The notes beneath the pieces were generated by a model, which was not told the origin of the DNA, made no database searches, and worked only from the letters and a program-made list of their open reading frames with translations. 10,930 bases of DNA from an uncultured Ruminococcus sp. (GTDB lineage Bacteria; Bacillota; Clostridia; Oscillospirales; Ruminococcaceae). Location: positions 1-10,930 of the forward strand of contig ONNL01000033.1 of assembly GCA_900319195.1 (NCBI GenBank). Direction: 5' to 3'. The position numbers and the translations under genes are program-made. This document shows, in pieces, positions 1 through 6,598 of this stretch. Position 1 is the stretch's first letter, and each line of letters starts with the position of its first letter.

Positions 1-1358
1 TCCAGAATTGTATCGCTGCAAGAAACGGCTTCACAGAGAGCGGCGAGGGCTTCGGAGATTGCGACGGCAACGGCTTCAAGCTCGGCGGCTCGGGCGTAGG
101 CTCGGCTCATAAGGTTATCAACTGCCTCGCATTTGAGAACCTCCACTGCGGCTTCACAGATAACAACAACCCTGAGCTTGGAAAGCTCGAAAACTGCACA
201 GCTATCAACAACGGCATTGACGGCTCGGGCAAGCCGAATATCTCATGCTACCGCTGCACAGCCTGCGATTTCGATGATATCATTTCCTACTACGGAACTC
301 CTACTTCTATCAACGGCTACACAGGCAAGGCTACAAACGATAAGTTCGTTGGAACGATCGCAAATTCAATTTACTACAACAGCGGCTACTATCAGGTAGA
401 TGCTGACACGGCTATCGCTAACGGCGATAAGATAGGCACAAAGACAACTTCTATCCCCTGCACCTTCAAGGACACAAGAGCTCTTTCGGGACTCGGTCAG
501 ATTGACTTCGACAAGGAGTGGAGAAACGCTGACGGTTCGATAAACACTCAGGGATATTATGAGACAACAGGCTCGTATGAGTCAATGGGCTATCACCTCT
601 CAGACGGCTCGACAGTAGTAGTTCCTCCGACAACTACAACAAACGGCGGACAACCGGTAGTAACAACTACAACAACACCCTCTACACCTGTTTCAGAAGG
701 CGACCAGGTCCACAACTTCACAGCAAACGGACTTTCAAGCAGCTTCTACACAATTACAGGTAACCTCTCAACAGCAAAGGGCACAGTATCATATAACGGA
801 CTCACCCTCACACAGTGTCTCAAGATAGAGACAGCAACAAGCATCACCTTCAACGCTTCATCAGCAGGAAAGCTCACACTCGTATTCATTGAGCCTGCTG
901 CAACAATTAAGGTGAACGATACAAAGTATACCTCGTCGTCGGGCGACGGAATTATCACAGTTGATGTTTCCGCAGGCACGAACACAATAACTAAGGCAGA
1001 TTCAGCTAACCTCTTCTACATGGTATTCAGCGGCTCGGGAACAGCTGCAGCGACTACTACAACACAGACACCTGTTACTACAACTACAACAACTGCTCCC
1101 GCTCCTGATACCACAACTACAACATCAGCACCTATCACAGATGCAAGCGGTATCTCGGGCGACTCAAACAACGACGGAACAGTTTCCGTAGCGGACGCAA
1201 CTCTTATCATGCAGTCTATCGCTAACCCCAATACCTTTAAGGTCACAAGTACCGCTCAGGCTGACTGCGCAGGCGGCGGCGACGGTGTAACATCAGCAGA
1301 CGCACTCGCTATCCAGCAGTTCCTCGCTGATCCTACGCTTACTCTCCCGAGATCATAA
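1..1358 (+). CDS. Dockerin-bearing pectate lyase (PL9-type) with probable CBM77, 5' truncated by window edge
   Basis: Reading frame opens at base 3 and continues to TAA at 1356-1358, giving 451 residues of a longer secreted protein; the signal peptide and N-terminal part lie outside the window. Residues 1 to about 205 resemble the C-terminal turns of a PL9 right-handed beta-helix pectate lyase: GNGFKLGG (22-29), an asparagine-rich turn (DNNNP) and repeated NC turns. Family knowledge suggests that Lys26 of GNGFKLGG is the catalytic base; the calcium-binding aspartates would lie upstream of the window. A Thr/Pro linker follows, then a module of about 108 residues (708-1031) that I take for CBM77, a pectin-binding family described from R. 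flavefaciens. A second Thr-rich linker leads to a C-terminal dockerin (1158-1355) for cellulosome anchoring. Expected role: cleavage of pectate at the cell surface or in the medium. The lyase family assignment is firmer than the CBM number. Confidence 0.85.
   Translation, partial: QNCIAARNGFTESGEGFGDCDGNGFKLGGSGVGSAHKVINCLAFENLHCGFTDNNNPELGKLENCTAINNGIDGSGKPNISCYRCTACDFDDIISYYGTPTSINGYTGKATNDKFVGTIANSIYYNSGYYQVDADTAIANGDKIGTKTTSIPCTFKDTRALSGLGQIDFDKEWRNADGSINTQGYYETTGSYESMGYHLSDGSTVVVPPTTTTNGGQPVVTTTTTPSTPVSEGDQVHNFTANGLSSSFYTITGNLSTAKGTVSYNGLTLTQCLKIETATSITFNASSAGKLTLVFIEPAATIKVNDTKYTSSSGDGIITVDVSAGTNTITKADSANLFYMVFSGSGTAAATTTTQTPVTTTTTTAPAPDTTTTTSAPITDASGISGDSNNDGTVSVADATLIMQSIANPNTFKVTSTAQADCAGGGDGVTSADALAIQQFLADPTLTLPRS
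708..1031 (+). other. Probable CBM77 pectin-binding module (domain)
   Basis: A compact beta-rich segment of about 108 residues sits between two Thr-rich linkers. It opens with HNFTANGL and ends with YMVFSG. Three lysines (residues 259, 274 and 331 of the partial protein) are separated by 15 and 57 residues. From memory, the R. flavefaciens CBM77 binds pectin through three lysines with nearly the same spacing, which would fit recognition of negatively charged homogalacturonan. The assignment rests on recalled similarity, not on a search. Confidence 0.6.
1158..1355 (+). other. C-terminal type I-like dockerin (domain)
   Basis: Two EF-hand-like calcium repeats are visible. The first loop, DSNNDGTVSVAD, has the canonical ligands D1, N3, D5 and D12, followed by the helix ATLIMQSIANP. 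The second loop, DCAGGGDGVTSAD, is 13 long, with one extra residue as is common in Ruminococcus dockerins, followed by ALAIQQFLADP. The usual acidic third position of this second loop is Ala, next to an unusual Cys. The domain should bind a cohesin on a scaffoldin. The spacer between the repeats (NTFKVTSTAQA) looks short for the genus. Confidence 0.88.
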
Positions 1359-1395
1359 TTGATTTCGGTTTCCCCTAAATATAATGATATGATGG

Positions 1396-1425
1396 AAAAA
1401 GGGACCTCTTCTGAGGTCCCTTTTT
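1396..1425. terminator. Rho-independent terminator, bidirectional
   Basis: A 13-bp perfect stem (1396-1408 with 1413-1425) closes a TTCT loop. The stem is GC-rich inside and flanked by five A on one side and five T on the other, so it works as an intrinsic terminator on either strand. It lies 38 bases after the lyase stop. On the minus strand it is the first conventional terminator after trpA, about 230 bases past the trpA stop. Confidence 0.88.
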
Positions 1426-1439
1426 CTGCCTTGCTGTGT

Positions 1440-1646
1440 ATTATTCGGGGGGGGGAGCCTTTGTCTCAAATATTGCTTCTCGAAGCCTTAAAAGCTAAAA
1501 GCTTCGAGAAACGCCTGCTGCGCAGGCTCCGATCGGCTTCGCCGCTTGACGTCTTATAAGCTCCTCTGCGCAGCTAAAGCAGCTATTACCCGATAGTGAT
1601 CTATCGGGTAATAGAGGAAGCTTAAAAAGGGTTTCCCCCGATTAAT
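1440..1646. repeat. Gene-free 207-bp inverted-repeat-rich element, MITE-like or structured RNA
   Basis: The outer ends match as an inverted repeat at 11 of 12 bases: ATTATTCGGGGG at 1440-1451, and ATTAATCGGGGG read on the minus strand at 1646-1635. Inside are TTCTCGAAGC (1477-1486) with GCTTCGAGAA (1501-1510), GCCTG/CAGGC (1513-1527), CGGC/GCCG (1534-1544), and a 14-bp perfect stem at 1583-1596/1601-1614 with a TGAT loop. That stem sits in a wider imperfect stem (1559-1567 with 1613-1623). A run of nine G occupies 1447-1455. I see no convincing gene in either strand; a 66-codon frame across it covers the terminator and has no family features. It could be a MITE-type insertion, a REP-like repeat or a folded 3' UTR of the trp transcript. 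Confidence 0.5.
1583..1614. repeat. Perfect 14-bp inverted repeat
   Basis: CTATTACCCGATAG at 1583-1596 is followed by TGAT and its exact reverse complement at 1601-1614. No T-run follows on either strand, so a simple terminator is less likely than a repeat-element core or an RNA-stabilising hairpin at the 3' end of the trp mRNA. Confidence 0.8.
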
Positions 1647-1653
1647 CTGCATA

Positions 1654-2427
1654 TTACTTAATGACGGCGGTTTTCATGGAGTTCACGAAAGAGCCGACGT
1701 AGTCTGCGGCGTTCTTGCCGTGTTCACCGATAAGCTTTACGATTGCCGAGCCGACTATTGCGCCGTCGGAGACAGAAGCCATTTTTGCCGCCTGTTCGGG
1801 AGTAGATATACCGAAGCCGACCGCACACGGCACGTCCGTATTTGCTCTGATCACCTTTACAATTTCGGAAATATCTGTCGTTATCTCGGAGCGGACTCCC
1901 GTAACGCCGAGGCTTGAAACGATGTAGATGAAGCCGCTTGCTTCCTTTGCTATCATTGCTATCCTGTCAGCAGAGGTGGGAGCTATGAGCGAGATCATAT
2001 CAACTCCGTAATTTCTTGCGACAGAATCGAACTCCTCCTTTTCCTCAAACGGAACATCGGGGAGGATAATACCGTCGATGCCGACCTCCTTACACTTCTT
2101 CATGAAGCGCTCTGTGCCGTAGGAGAATACAACATTCGCGTATGTCATGAACACGAGCGGAATGCTCACATCCTTGCGGAGCTCAACAACAAAGTCGAAA
2201 ATCTTATCGGTTGTTACTCCGCCCTGAAGTGCGCGGAGACTTGCCGCCTGAATGACAGGTCCCTCGGCAGTAGGGTCTGAAAAGGGGATACCGAGCTCGA
2301 TTATATCAGCGCCGTTTTCAGCCGCCGCACGTACTACCTTTCCCGTAGTCTCGAGGTCGGGGTCGCCGCAGGTGATGAACGGTATGAACGCCTTGCCGTT
2401 TTTGAATGCTTCCCTTATCTTACTCAT
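1654..2427 (-). CDS. trpA: Tryptophan synthase alpha subunit
   Basis: This 257-residue TIM-barrel enzyme cleaves indole-3-glycerol phosphate to indole and glyceraldehyde 3-phosphate; indole passes through a tunnel to TrpB in the alpha2beta2 complex. Length is normal. Visible motifs are FITCGDPD (17-24), ELGIPFSDP (44-52) with catalytic Glu44, the loop-6-like VSSLGVTGVR, and the phosphate-binding GFGIS and GSAIV segments. The residue equivalent to the second catalytic acid (Asp60 in Salmonella) is Glu55 in PTAEGPVIQ, so the acid is conserved in charge but not identity. The ATG at 2427 has AGAGGAG upstream at about 9 bases, inside the end of trpB; the genes overlap by 8 bases, suggesting coupled translation. 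It is the last gene of the operon. Confidence 0.97.
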   Translation of the reverse strand: MSKIREAFKNGKAFIPFITCGDPDLETTGKVVRAAAENGADIIELGIPFSDPTAEGPVIQAASLRALQGGVTTDKIFDFVVELRKDVSIPLVFMTYANVVFSYGTERFMKKCKEVGIDGIILPDVPFEEKEEFDSVARNYGVDMISLIAPTSADRIAMIAKEASGFIYIVSSLGVTGVRSEITTDISEIVKVIRANTDVPCAVGFGISTPEQAAKMASVSDGAIVGSAIVKLIGEHGKNAADYVGSFVNSMKTAVIK

Positions 2428-3610
2428 TTATATCAACTCCTCTGTATCTTGCAATTGCAGCACAGTCCTTGTCGCCTCTGCCCGATATCGTAAGCACGAT
2501 TATCCGGTCCTTGCTCATTGTAGGAGCGAGCTTCATTGCATAGGCAACAGCGTGTGCGGATTCGATAGCAGGTATGATACCCTCCATGCGTGAAAGGTAC
2601 TCGAATGCCTCGACAGCCTCATCATCGGTAACAGGGACATATTCTGCCCTGCCTATGTCATAGAGGTGAGCGTGCTCGGGTCCAACACCGGGGTAGTCGA
2701 GACCTGCTGAGATAGAATAAACGGGAGCTATCTGTCCGTATTCGTCCTGACAGAAATAGGACTTCATGCCGTGGAAGATACCGAGCTTGCCCGTGTTTAC
2801 GGTAGCCGCAGTCTCAAAGGTGTCGATACCTCTGCCTGCCGCCTCACAGCCGATAAGACGCACATCCTTGTCGGGAATGTAGTGATAGAAGCTTCCGATA
2901 GCATTTGAGCCGCCGCCTACGCACGCAACAACTGCGTCGGGGAGCCTGCCCTCTGCCTTTAAGATCTGCTCCCTTGACTCACGGGAGATAACTGCCTGAA
3001 AATCGCGCACTATCGTCGGGAAGGGGTGGGGTCCCATTACCGAGCCGAGACAGTAGTGAGTATCGTCGATACGTGACACCCATTCTCTCATGCACTCCGA
3101 AACAGCGTCCTTGAGTGTTGCTGTGCCCGATTTTACGGGGACTACTTCTGCGCCGAGGAGCTTCATTCTGTACACGTTGAGTGCCTGACGCTGAGTGTCC
3201 TTTTCACCCATGAATATCACGCACTCCATATTGAAGAGCGCTGCCGCTGTTGCTGTTGCAACACCGTGCTGACCTGCACCGGTCTCCGCGATAAGACGGG
3301 TCTTGCCCATTTTCTTTGCAAGGAGCGCCTGACCGAGCACGTTATTCACCTTATGAGCGCCTGTGTGATTGAGGTCCTCACGCTTGAGATAAATTTTAGC
3401 TCCGCCGAGGTCCTTTGTCATTCTCTCAGCATAGTAGAGAAGTGACGGACGTCCCGCATAGTTGTTGAGGAGGTCTGTGAGCTCGTTGTTGAACTCCTCG
3501 TCGTTTTTATAGAAGTCATATGCCTTTTCAAGCTCATTGACCGCATTCATCAGAGTCTCGGGGATATACTGTCCGCCGTGTATCCCGAATCTGCCTTTTG
3601 GATCTGCCAT
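2420..3610 (-). CDS. trpB: Tryptophan synthase beta subunit
   Basis: This 396-residue PLP enzyme joins indole and L-serine to make L-tryptophan, the last pathway step. The PLP lysine is Lys87 in HTGAHKVNN, the catalytic acid is Glu109 in AETGAGQHG, and the cofactor phosphate loop is GGGSNA (232-237). The N-terminal GRFGIHGGQYIPETL is characteristic of the standard TrpB1 form that partners TrpA, not the longer TrpB2. The start overlaps the trpF stop by one base (TAATG), with AAGGA upstream as a ribosome site. It overlaps trpA by 8 bases at its end. Nothing looks damaged. Confidence 0.98.
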   Translation of the reverse strand: MADPKGRFGIHGGQYIPETLMNAVNELEKAYDFYKNDEEFNNELTDLLNNYAGRPSLLYYAERMTKDLGGAKIYLKREDLNHTGAHKVNNVLGQALLAKKMGKTRLIAETGAGQHGVATATAAALFNMECVIFMGEKDTQRQALNVYRMKLLGAEVVPVKSGTATLKDAVSECMREWVSRIDDTHYCLGSVMGPHPFPTIVRDFQAVISRESREQILKAEGRLPDAVVACVGGGSNAIGSFYHYIPDKDVRLIGCEAAGRGIDTFETAATVNTGKLGIFHGMKSYFCQDEYGQIAPVYSISAGLDYPGVGPEHAHLYDIGRAEYVPVTDDEAVEAFEYLSRMEGIIPAIESAHAVAYAMKLAPTMSKDRIIVLTISGRGDKDCAAIARYRGVDINE

Positions 3611-4215
3611 TACATTCTATCCTTTCTTAATGCTTCCATGAAAGCTTTCATTTTATTGATGTCCTTGAAGCCGTCTGTTTCAAGTGAGGAGCTTGCGTCG
3701 AGCGCAAACGGTCTCAGCTCGCTGACAGCTTCCGCGGCGTTTTCGGGTGAAATGCCGCCTGCAAGGAAGTAATCGCGTCCGATGTCACCGATGAGCGAGC
3801 GGTCGAAGGTCTTTCCCGAGCCCTGCCCCGAATCGAGCAGGATATAGTCCGCACTGCTCTCTGCGGCACGTTTCACATCATCTGCACATTTCACCGTGAA
3901 TGCCTTGATTATCGGCTTATCCGTGAGCTCTCTCAGCTCTGCGATGTACTTTTCCTCTTCACAGCCGTGAAGCTGTATCATATCTATTATACCACATTCT
4001 GAAATTTTTGCAACTGTTTTCGGAGATTCGTCCACAAAAACTCCCACGGGGACTATCCTGCGGTCAAGCCTATCCCTGAGTTCACGCGCAGCTTCTGGCG
4101 ATACATATCTCCTGCGAGTGCTGTCGAAGATGAAGCCGATGTAATCGGGCATGACCTCGTTTGCGTACTCAATGTCTATCATGCGGCGCATTCCGCACAT
4201 CTTCACCCTCGTCAT
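3610..4215 (-). CDS. trpF: Phosphoribosylanthranilate isomerase
   Basis: This 201-residue TIM-barrel enzyme carries out the Amadori rearrangement of N-(5'-phosphoribosyl)anthranilate to CdRP. The general base is Cys7 in VKMCGMR, and the general acid is Asp128 in ILLDSGQGSGKTFD. The phosphate-binding loops are LAGGISPENA (151-160) and LDASSSLETDGFKD (172-185). Length fits a stand-alone TrpF rather than a TrpC-TrpF fusion. The ATG overlaps the trpC stop as ATGA (4 bases), and its own stop overlaps the trpB start by one base, so translation across trpC-trpF-trpB is probably coupled. Confidence 0.96.
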   Translation of the reverse strand: MTRVKMCGMRRMIDIEYANEVMPDYIGFIFDSTRRRYVSPEAARELRDRLDRRIVPVGVFVDESPKTVAKISECGIIDMIQLHGCEEEKYIAELRELTDKPIIKAFTVKCADDVKRAAESSADYILLDSGQGSGKTFDRSLIGDIGRDYFLAGGISPENAAEAVSELRPFALDASSSLETDGFKDINKMKAFMEALRKDRM

Positions 4216-4988
4216 GACTTCAGCTCCATGAGCTTTGCCTTTTTGTCCTCGGCACGCATGAGAGTCTCTCCGATGAGCACGGCATTGACTCCTGCGGCTC
4301 TGAGCGCACGAACGTCCTCGGCAGTTTTCACACCGCTCTCCGATACAAAGATGATGTCCTCGGGGACAAGCTCGCGCAGACGGCGGCTGTTGTCGGTATC
4401 AACGGTGAAGTCCTTGAGGTTGCGGTTGTTAACGCCTATGATACGCGCTCCGCAGGAAATCGCGGTCTTTACCTCATCGGCATCGTGAGCCTCGACGAGT
4501 GCTGAGAGACCGAGCTTGTCGCAGATGCCGATATAATCCTTTATCTGCTGGGGAGTGAGTATCGAGCATATCAGCAGTACAGCCTTTGCGCCGAGCACCT
4601 TTGCCTCGTATATCATGTAGCTGTCCACCGTGAAGTCCTTGCGGAGACAGGGCGTGCAGACCGTTCTTGCAATGCTGCGGAGATAGTCGCTGCTGCCCCA
4701 GAACCACTTAGGCTCGGTGAGGACGGAAATGCAATCCGCACCTGCGCTCTCATAGTCGGCGGCTATCTTGAGGTAGGGGAAGTCCTCCGCGATTATGCCC
4801 TTTGAAGGAGAAGCCTTTTTGCACTCGCAGATGAACGCAATGTCGTCCTTTCGGAGTGCCTTTTCAAATTCAAAATCGTCATTCGGGAGTATGAGTGCCT
4901 GTGCCTTTACCTCGTCAAATGAACGGAATCTTTTTGCGTCCTCAACACGAAAACGCGCGTAGTCGGCAAGCTGCTGGAGTATGTCCAT
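4212..4988 (-). CDS. trpC: Indole-3-glycerol phosphate synthase
   Basis: This 258-residue TIM-barrel enzyme decarboxylates and cyclises CdRP to indole-3-glycerol phosphate. Family residues are in place: Glu55 and Lys57 in ECKKASPSKG, Lys117 in LRKDF, Glu166 in VEAH, Asn187-Asn188 in GVNNRNL, and Glu217/Ser218 in SESGV, followed by IGETLM for phosphate binding. The start ATG at 4988 lies 9 bases after the trpD stop; the ribosome site AAGGTGA overlaps that stop. The gene ends in an ATGA overlap with trpF. TrpC and TrpF are separate proteins here. Confidence 0.97.
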   Translation of the reverse strand: MDILQQLADYARFRVEDAKRFRSFDEVKAQALILPNDDFEFEKALRKDDIAFICECKKASPSKGIIAEDFPYLKIAADYESAGADCISVLTEPKWFWGSSDYLRSIARTVCTPCLRKDFTVDSYMIYEAKVLGAKAVLLICSILTPQQIKDYIGICDKLGLSALVEAHDADEVKTAISCGARIIGVNNRNLKDFTVDTDNSRRLRELVPEDIIFVSESGVKTAEDVRALRAAGVNAVLIGETLMRAEDKKAKLMELKS

Positions 4989-4997
4989 AATATCACC

Positions 4998-6017
4998 TTA
5001 TTTATTTGAGAGCTTGATAAACTTTTCCATTGATGCGAGAGCCTTACCGCTGTCTATCATTTCAGCAGCGGTCCTTATGCCCTCAGTGTAGGAGTCAGCC
5101 TTGCCGCCGAGGTAGATAGCCGCGCCTGCGTTCATGAGGACGGTGTCTCTCCTGTGACCCTTATCGCTGCCGTTGAGGATATTCCTTGTTATATCGGCAT
5201 TCTCGGCAGGAGTTCCGCCAACGAGGTCATCCTTTGTGCAGCGCTCGAAGCCGAACTGCTCGGGAGTTATCTCATAGTTCTTCATCCAGCCGTCTTTATA
5301 TTCGCAAACGGCTGTCGGAGCGCTCATTGAAATCTCGTCGAGCTTATCCGTACCGTATACGACCATGCCGCGCTTTGAGCCGAGCTTCATGAGTACCTTT
5401 GCGACAGGTTCGAGGAGTGAGCCGTCATACACGCCGAGGAGGTGTCTCTTCGGGTTTGCAGGGTTCGTGAGAGGTCCGAGGATATTGAACACTGTCCTGA
5501 AGCCGAGCTCCTTTCTTATTCCGCCGACGTACTTCATCGAGGTGTGGTACTTCTGTGCAAAGAAGAAGCAGAAGCCTACCTCTTCAAGCAGCTCGCGGCA
5601 CTTCTCGGGCTCGAGTGTGATGTTTGCACCGAGAGCTTCAAGGCAGTCGGCAGTACCGCTGAGCGACGAAGCTGCACGGTTGCCGTGCTTTGCTACCTTT
5701 ATGCCTGCTGCTGCGGTGACGAATGCCGAGGTCGTGGAAATATTGAAGGTGTGAGCGTTGTCGCCGCCTGTACCTACTATCTCGAGGAGGTCGAGGTCGT
5801 TTTCAAATTTGAGTGCGTGGTCGCGCATTGCAGCCGCACAGCCCGATATTTCCTCGATAGTCTCGGACTTTGTGGACTTTGTCGAGAGTGCCGCAAGGAA
5901 TGCCGCATTCTGTGTGGGAGTGGTATCTCCGTTCATTATCTCTGAGATGACCTGATATGCCTCATCATAGCTGAGGTCCTGCTTAACTACGAGTTTGATT
6001 ATTGCTTCTTTGATCAT
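4998..6017 (-). CDS. trpD: Anthranilate phosphoribosyltransferase
   Basis: This 339-residue enzyme transfers phosphoribosyl from PRPP to anthranilate. The PRPP and metal motifs are GTGGD (82-86), NIST (92-95), KHGNRAASS (110-118) and the magnesium-binding pair Asp227-Glu228 in KLDEIS. The anthranilate-side segment GFRTVFNILGPLTNP (172-186) is also intact. Length is that of a stand-alone TrpD without a fused TrpG amidotransferase domain. The ATG at 6017 has GGAGG 8 bases upstream (6026-6030), just after the trpG stop. It lies within the operon, 14 bases downstream of trpG. Confidence 0.97.
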   Translation of the reverse strand: MIKEAIIKLVVKQDLSYDEAYQVISEIMNGDTTPTQNAAFLAALSTKSTKSETIEEISGCAAAMRDHALKFENDLDLLEIVGTGGDNAHTFNISTTSAFVTAAAGIKVAKHGNRAASSLSGTADCLEALGANITLEPEKCRELLEEVGFCFFFAQKYHTSMKYVGGIRKELGFRTVFNILGPLTNPANPKRHLLGVYDGSLLEPVAKVLMKLGSKRGMVVYGTDKLDEISMSAPTAVCEYKDGWMKNYEITPEQFGFERCTKDDLVGGTPAENADITRNILNGSDKGHRRDTVLMNAGAAIYLGGKADSYTEGIRTAAEMIDSGKALASMEKFIKLSNK

Positions 6018-6031
6018 TTTCTTTTCCTCCG

Positions 6032-6598
6032 TTACATATTGATAAAGTTTTCGAGCATTTTCTTTCCGTCGGGAGTCATTATCGACTCCGGGTGAAACTG
6101 AACTCCGTATATTCTGTACTGCTTATGCTGAACTGCCATGATGTCGCCGTCGTCTGCCTGTGCTGTCACCTCAAGACAGTCGGGGAGAGTGGTCTCGTCT
6201 GCCGCGAGCGAATGGTATCTCGCAACCGGAGCATTCTCGTCTATGCCTGCAAATATCGGGGACTCCTTCACGAAGCTTATCCGCGACTGCTTACCGTGCA
6301 TGAGCTTCTTTGCGTAGGTTATCCTTGCACCGTATGCCGCGCATATCGCCTGATGTCCGAGACATACGCCGAGGGTGTCTATCTTCTGTGAGAGCGTCCG
6401 TGCAAGCTCGACTATTATGCCTGCATTCTCGGGACGACCCGGACCCGGCGAGATTATTATCTTATCGGGAGCAAGTGCTTCTATCTCGGGTATTGTCAGC
6501 TCGTCATTCCTTATTACCTTTATGTCGGAACAGATGTCCCCGACGAGCTGATACAGGTTGTATGAAAAGCTGTCGTAGTTATCAATGAGAAGTATCAT
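6032..6598 (-). CDS. trpG: Anthranilate synthase component II, glutamine amidotransferase
   Basis: This 188-residue class I glutamine amidotransferase supplies ammonia to TrpE. The triad is visible: the nucleophile Cys79 in GVCLGHQ, and His169 and Glu171 in VQFHPES. The N-terminus MILLIDNYDSFSYNL and the PGPGRP segment (51-56) are typical of the TrpG/PabA family. PabA is possible by sequence, because the two are often the same bifunctional protein; position directly after trpE makes TrpG the primary role. The start overlaps the trpE stop as ATGA, with GGAGGAAG upstream, so synthesis of the two subunits is likely coupled and balanced. Confidence 0.96.
   Translation of the reverse strand: MILLIDNYDSFSYNLYQLVGDICSDIKVIRNDELTIPEIEALAPDKIIISPGPGRPENAGIIVELARTLSQKIDTLGVCLGHQAICAAYGARITYAKKLMHGKQSRISFVKESPIFAGIDENAPVARYHSLAADETTLPDCLEVTAQADDGDIMAVQHKQYRIYGVQFHPESIMTPDGKKMLENFINM

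Noticed and set aside
133..399. An 88-codon Ser/Thr-rich frame inside the pectate lyase
   Set aside because: It is an off-frame reading of the lyase coding sequence, which shows clear PL9-like motifs in the other frame.
1060..1125. Short repeated ACT/ACA tracts in the lyase gene as a possible tandem repeat or CRISPR-like array
   Set aside because: They encode the Thr-rich linker in frame; there are no regular spacers.
1359..1559. A 66-codon plus-strand frame after the lyase gene
   Set aside because: It runs through the terminator and the inverted-repeat element and has no ribosome site or recognisable protein feature.
3608..3612. Possible frameshift or fusion between trpF and trpB, or between trpC and trpF
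   Set aside because: TAATG and ATGA overlaps are normal coupled starts, and each protein has full length and complete active-site motifs.
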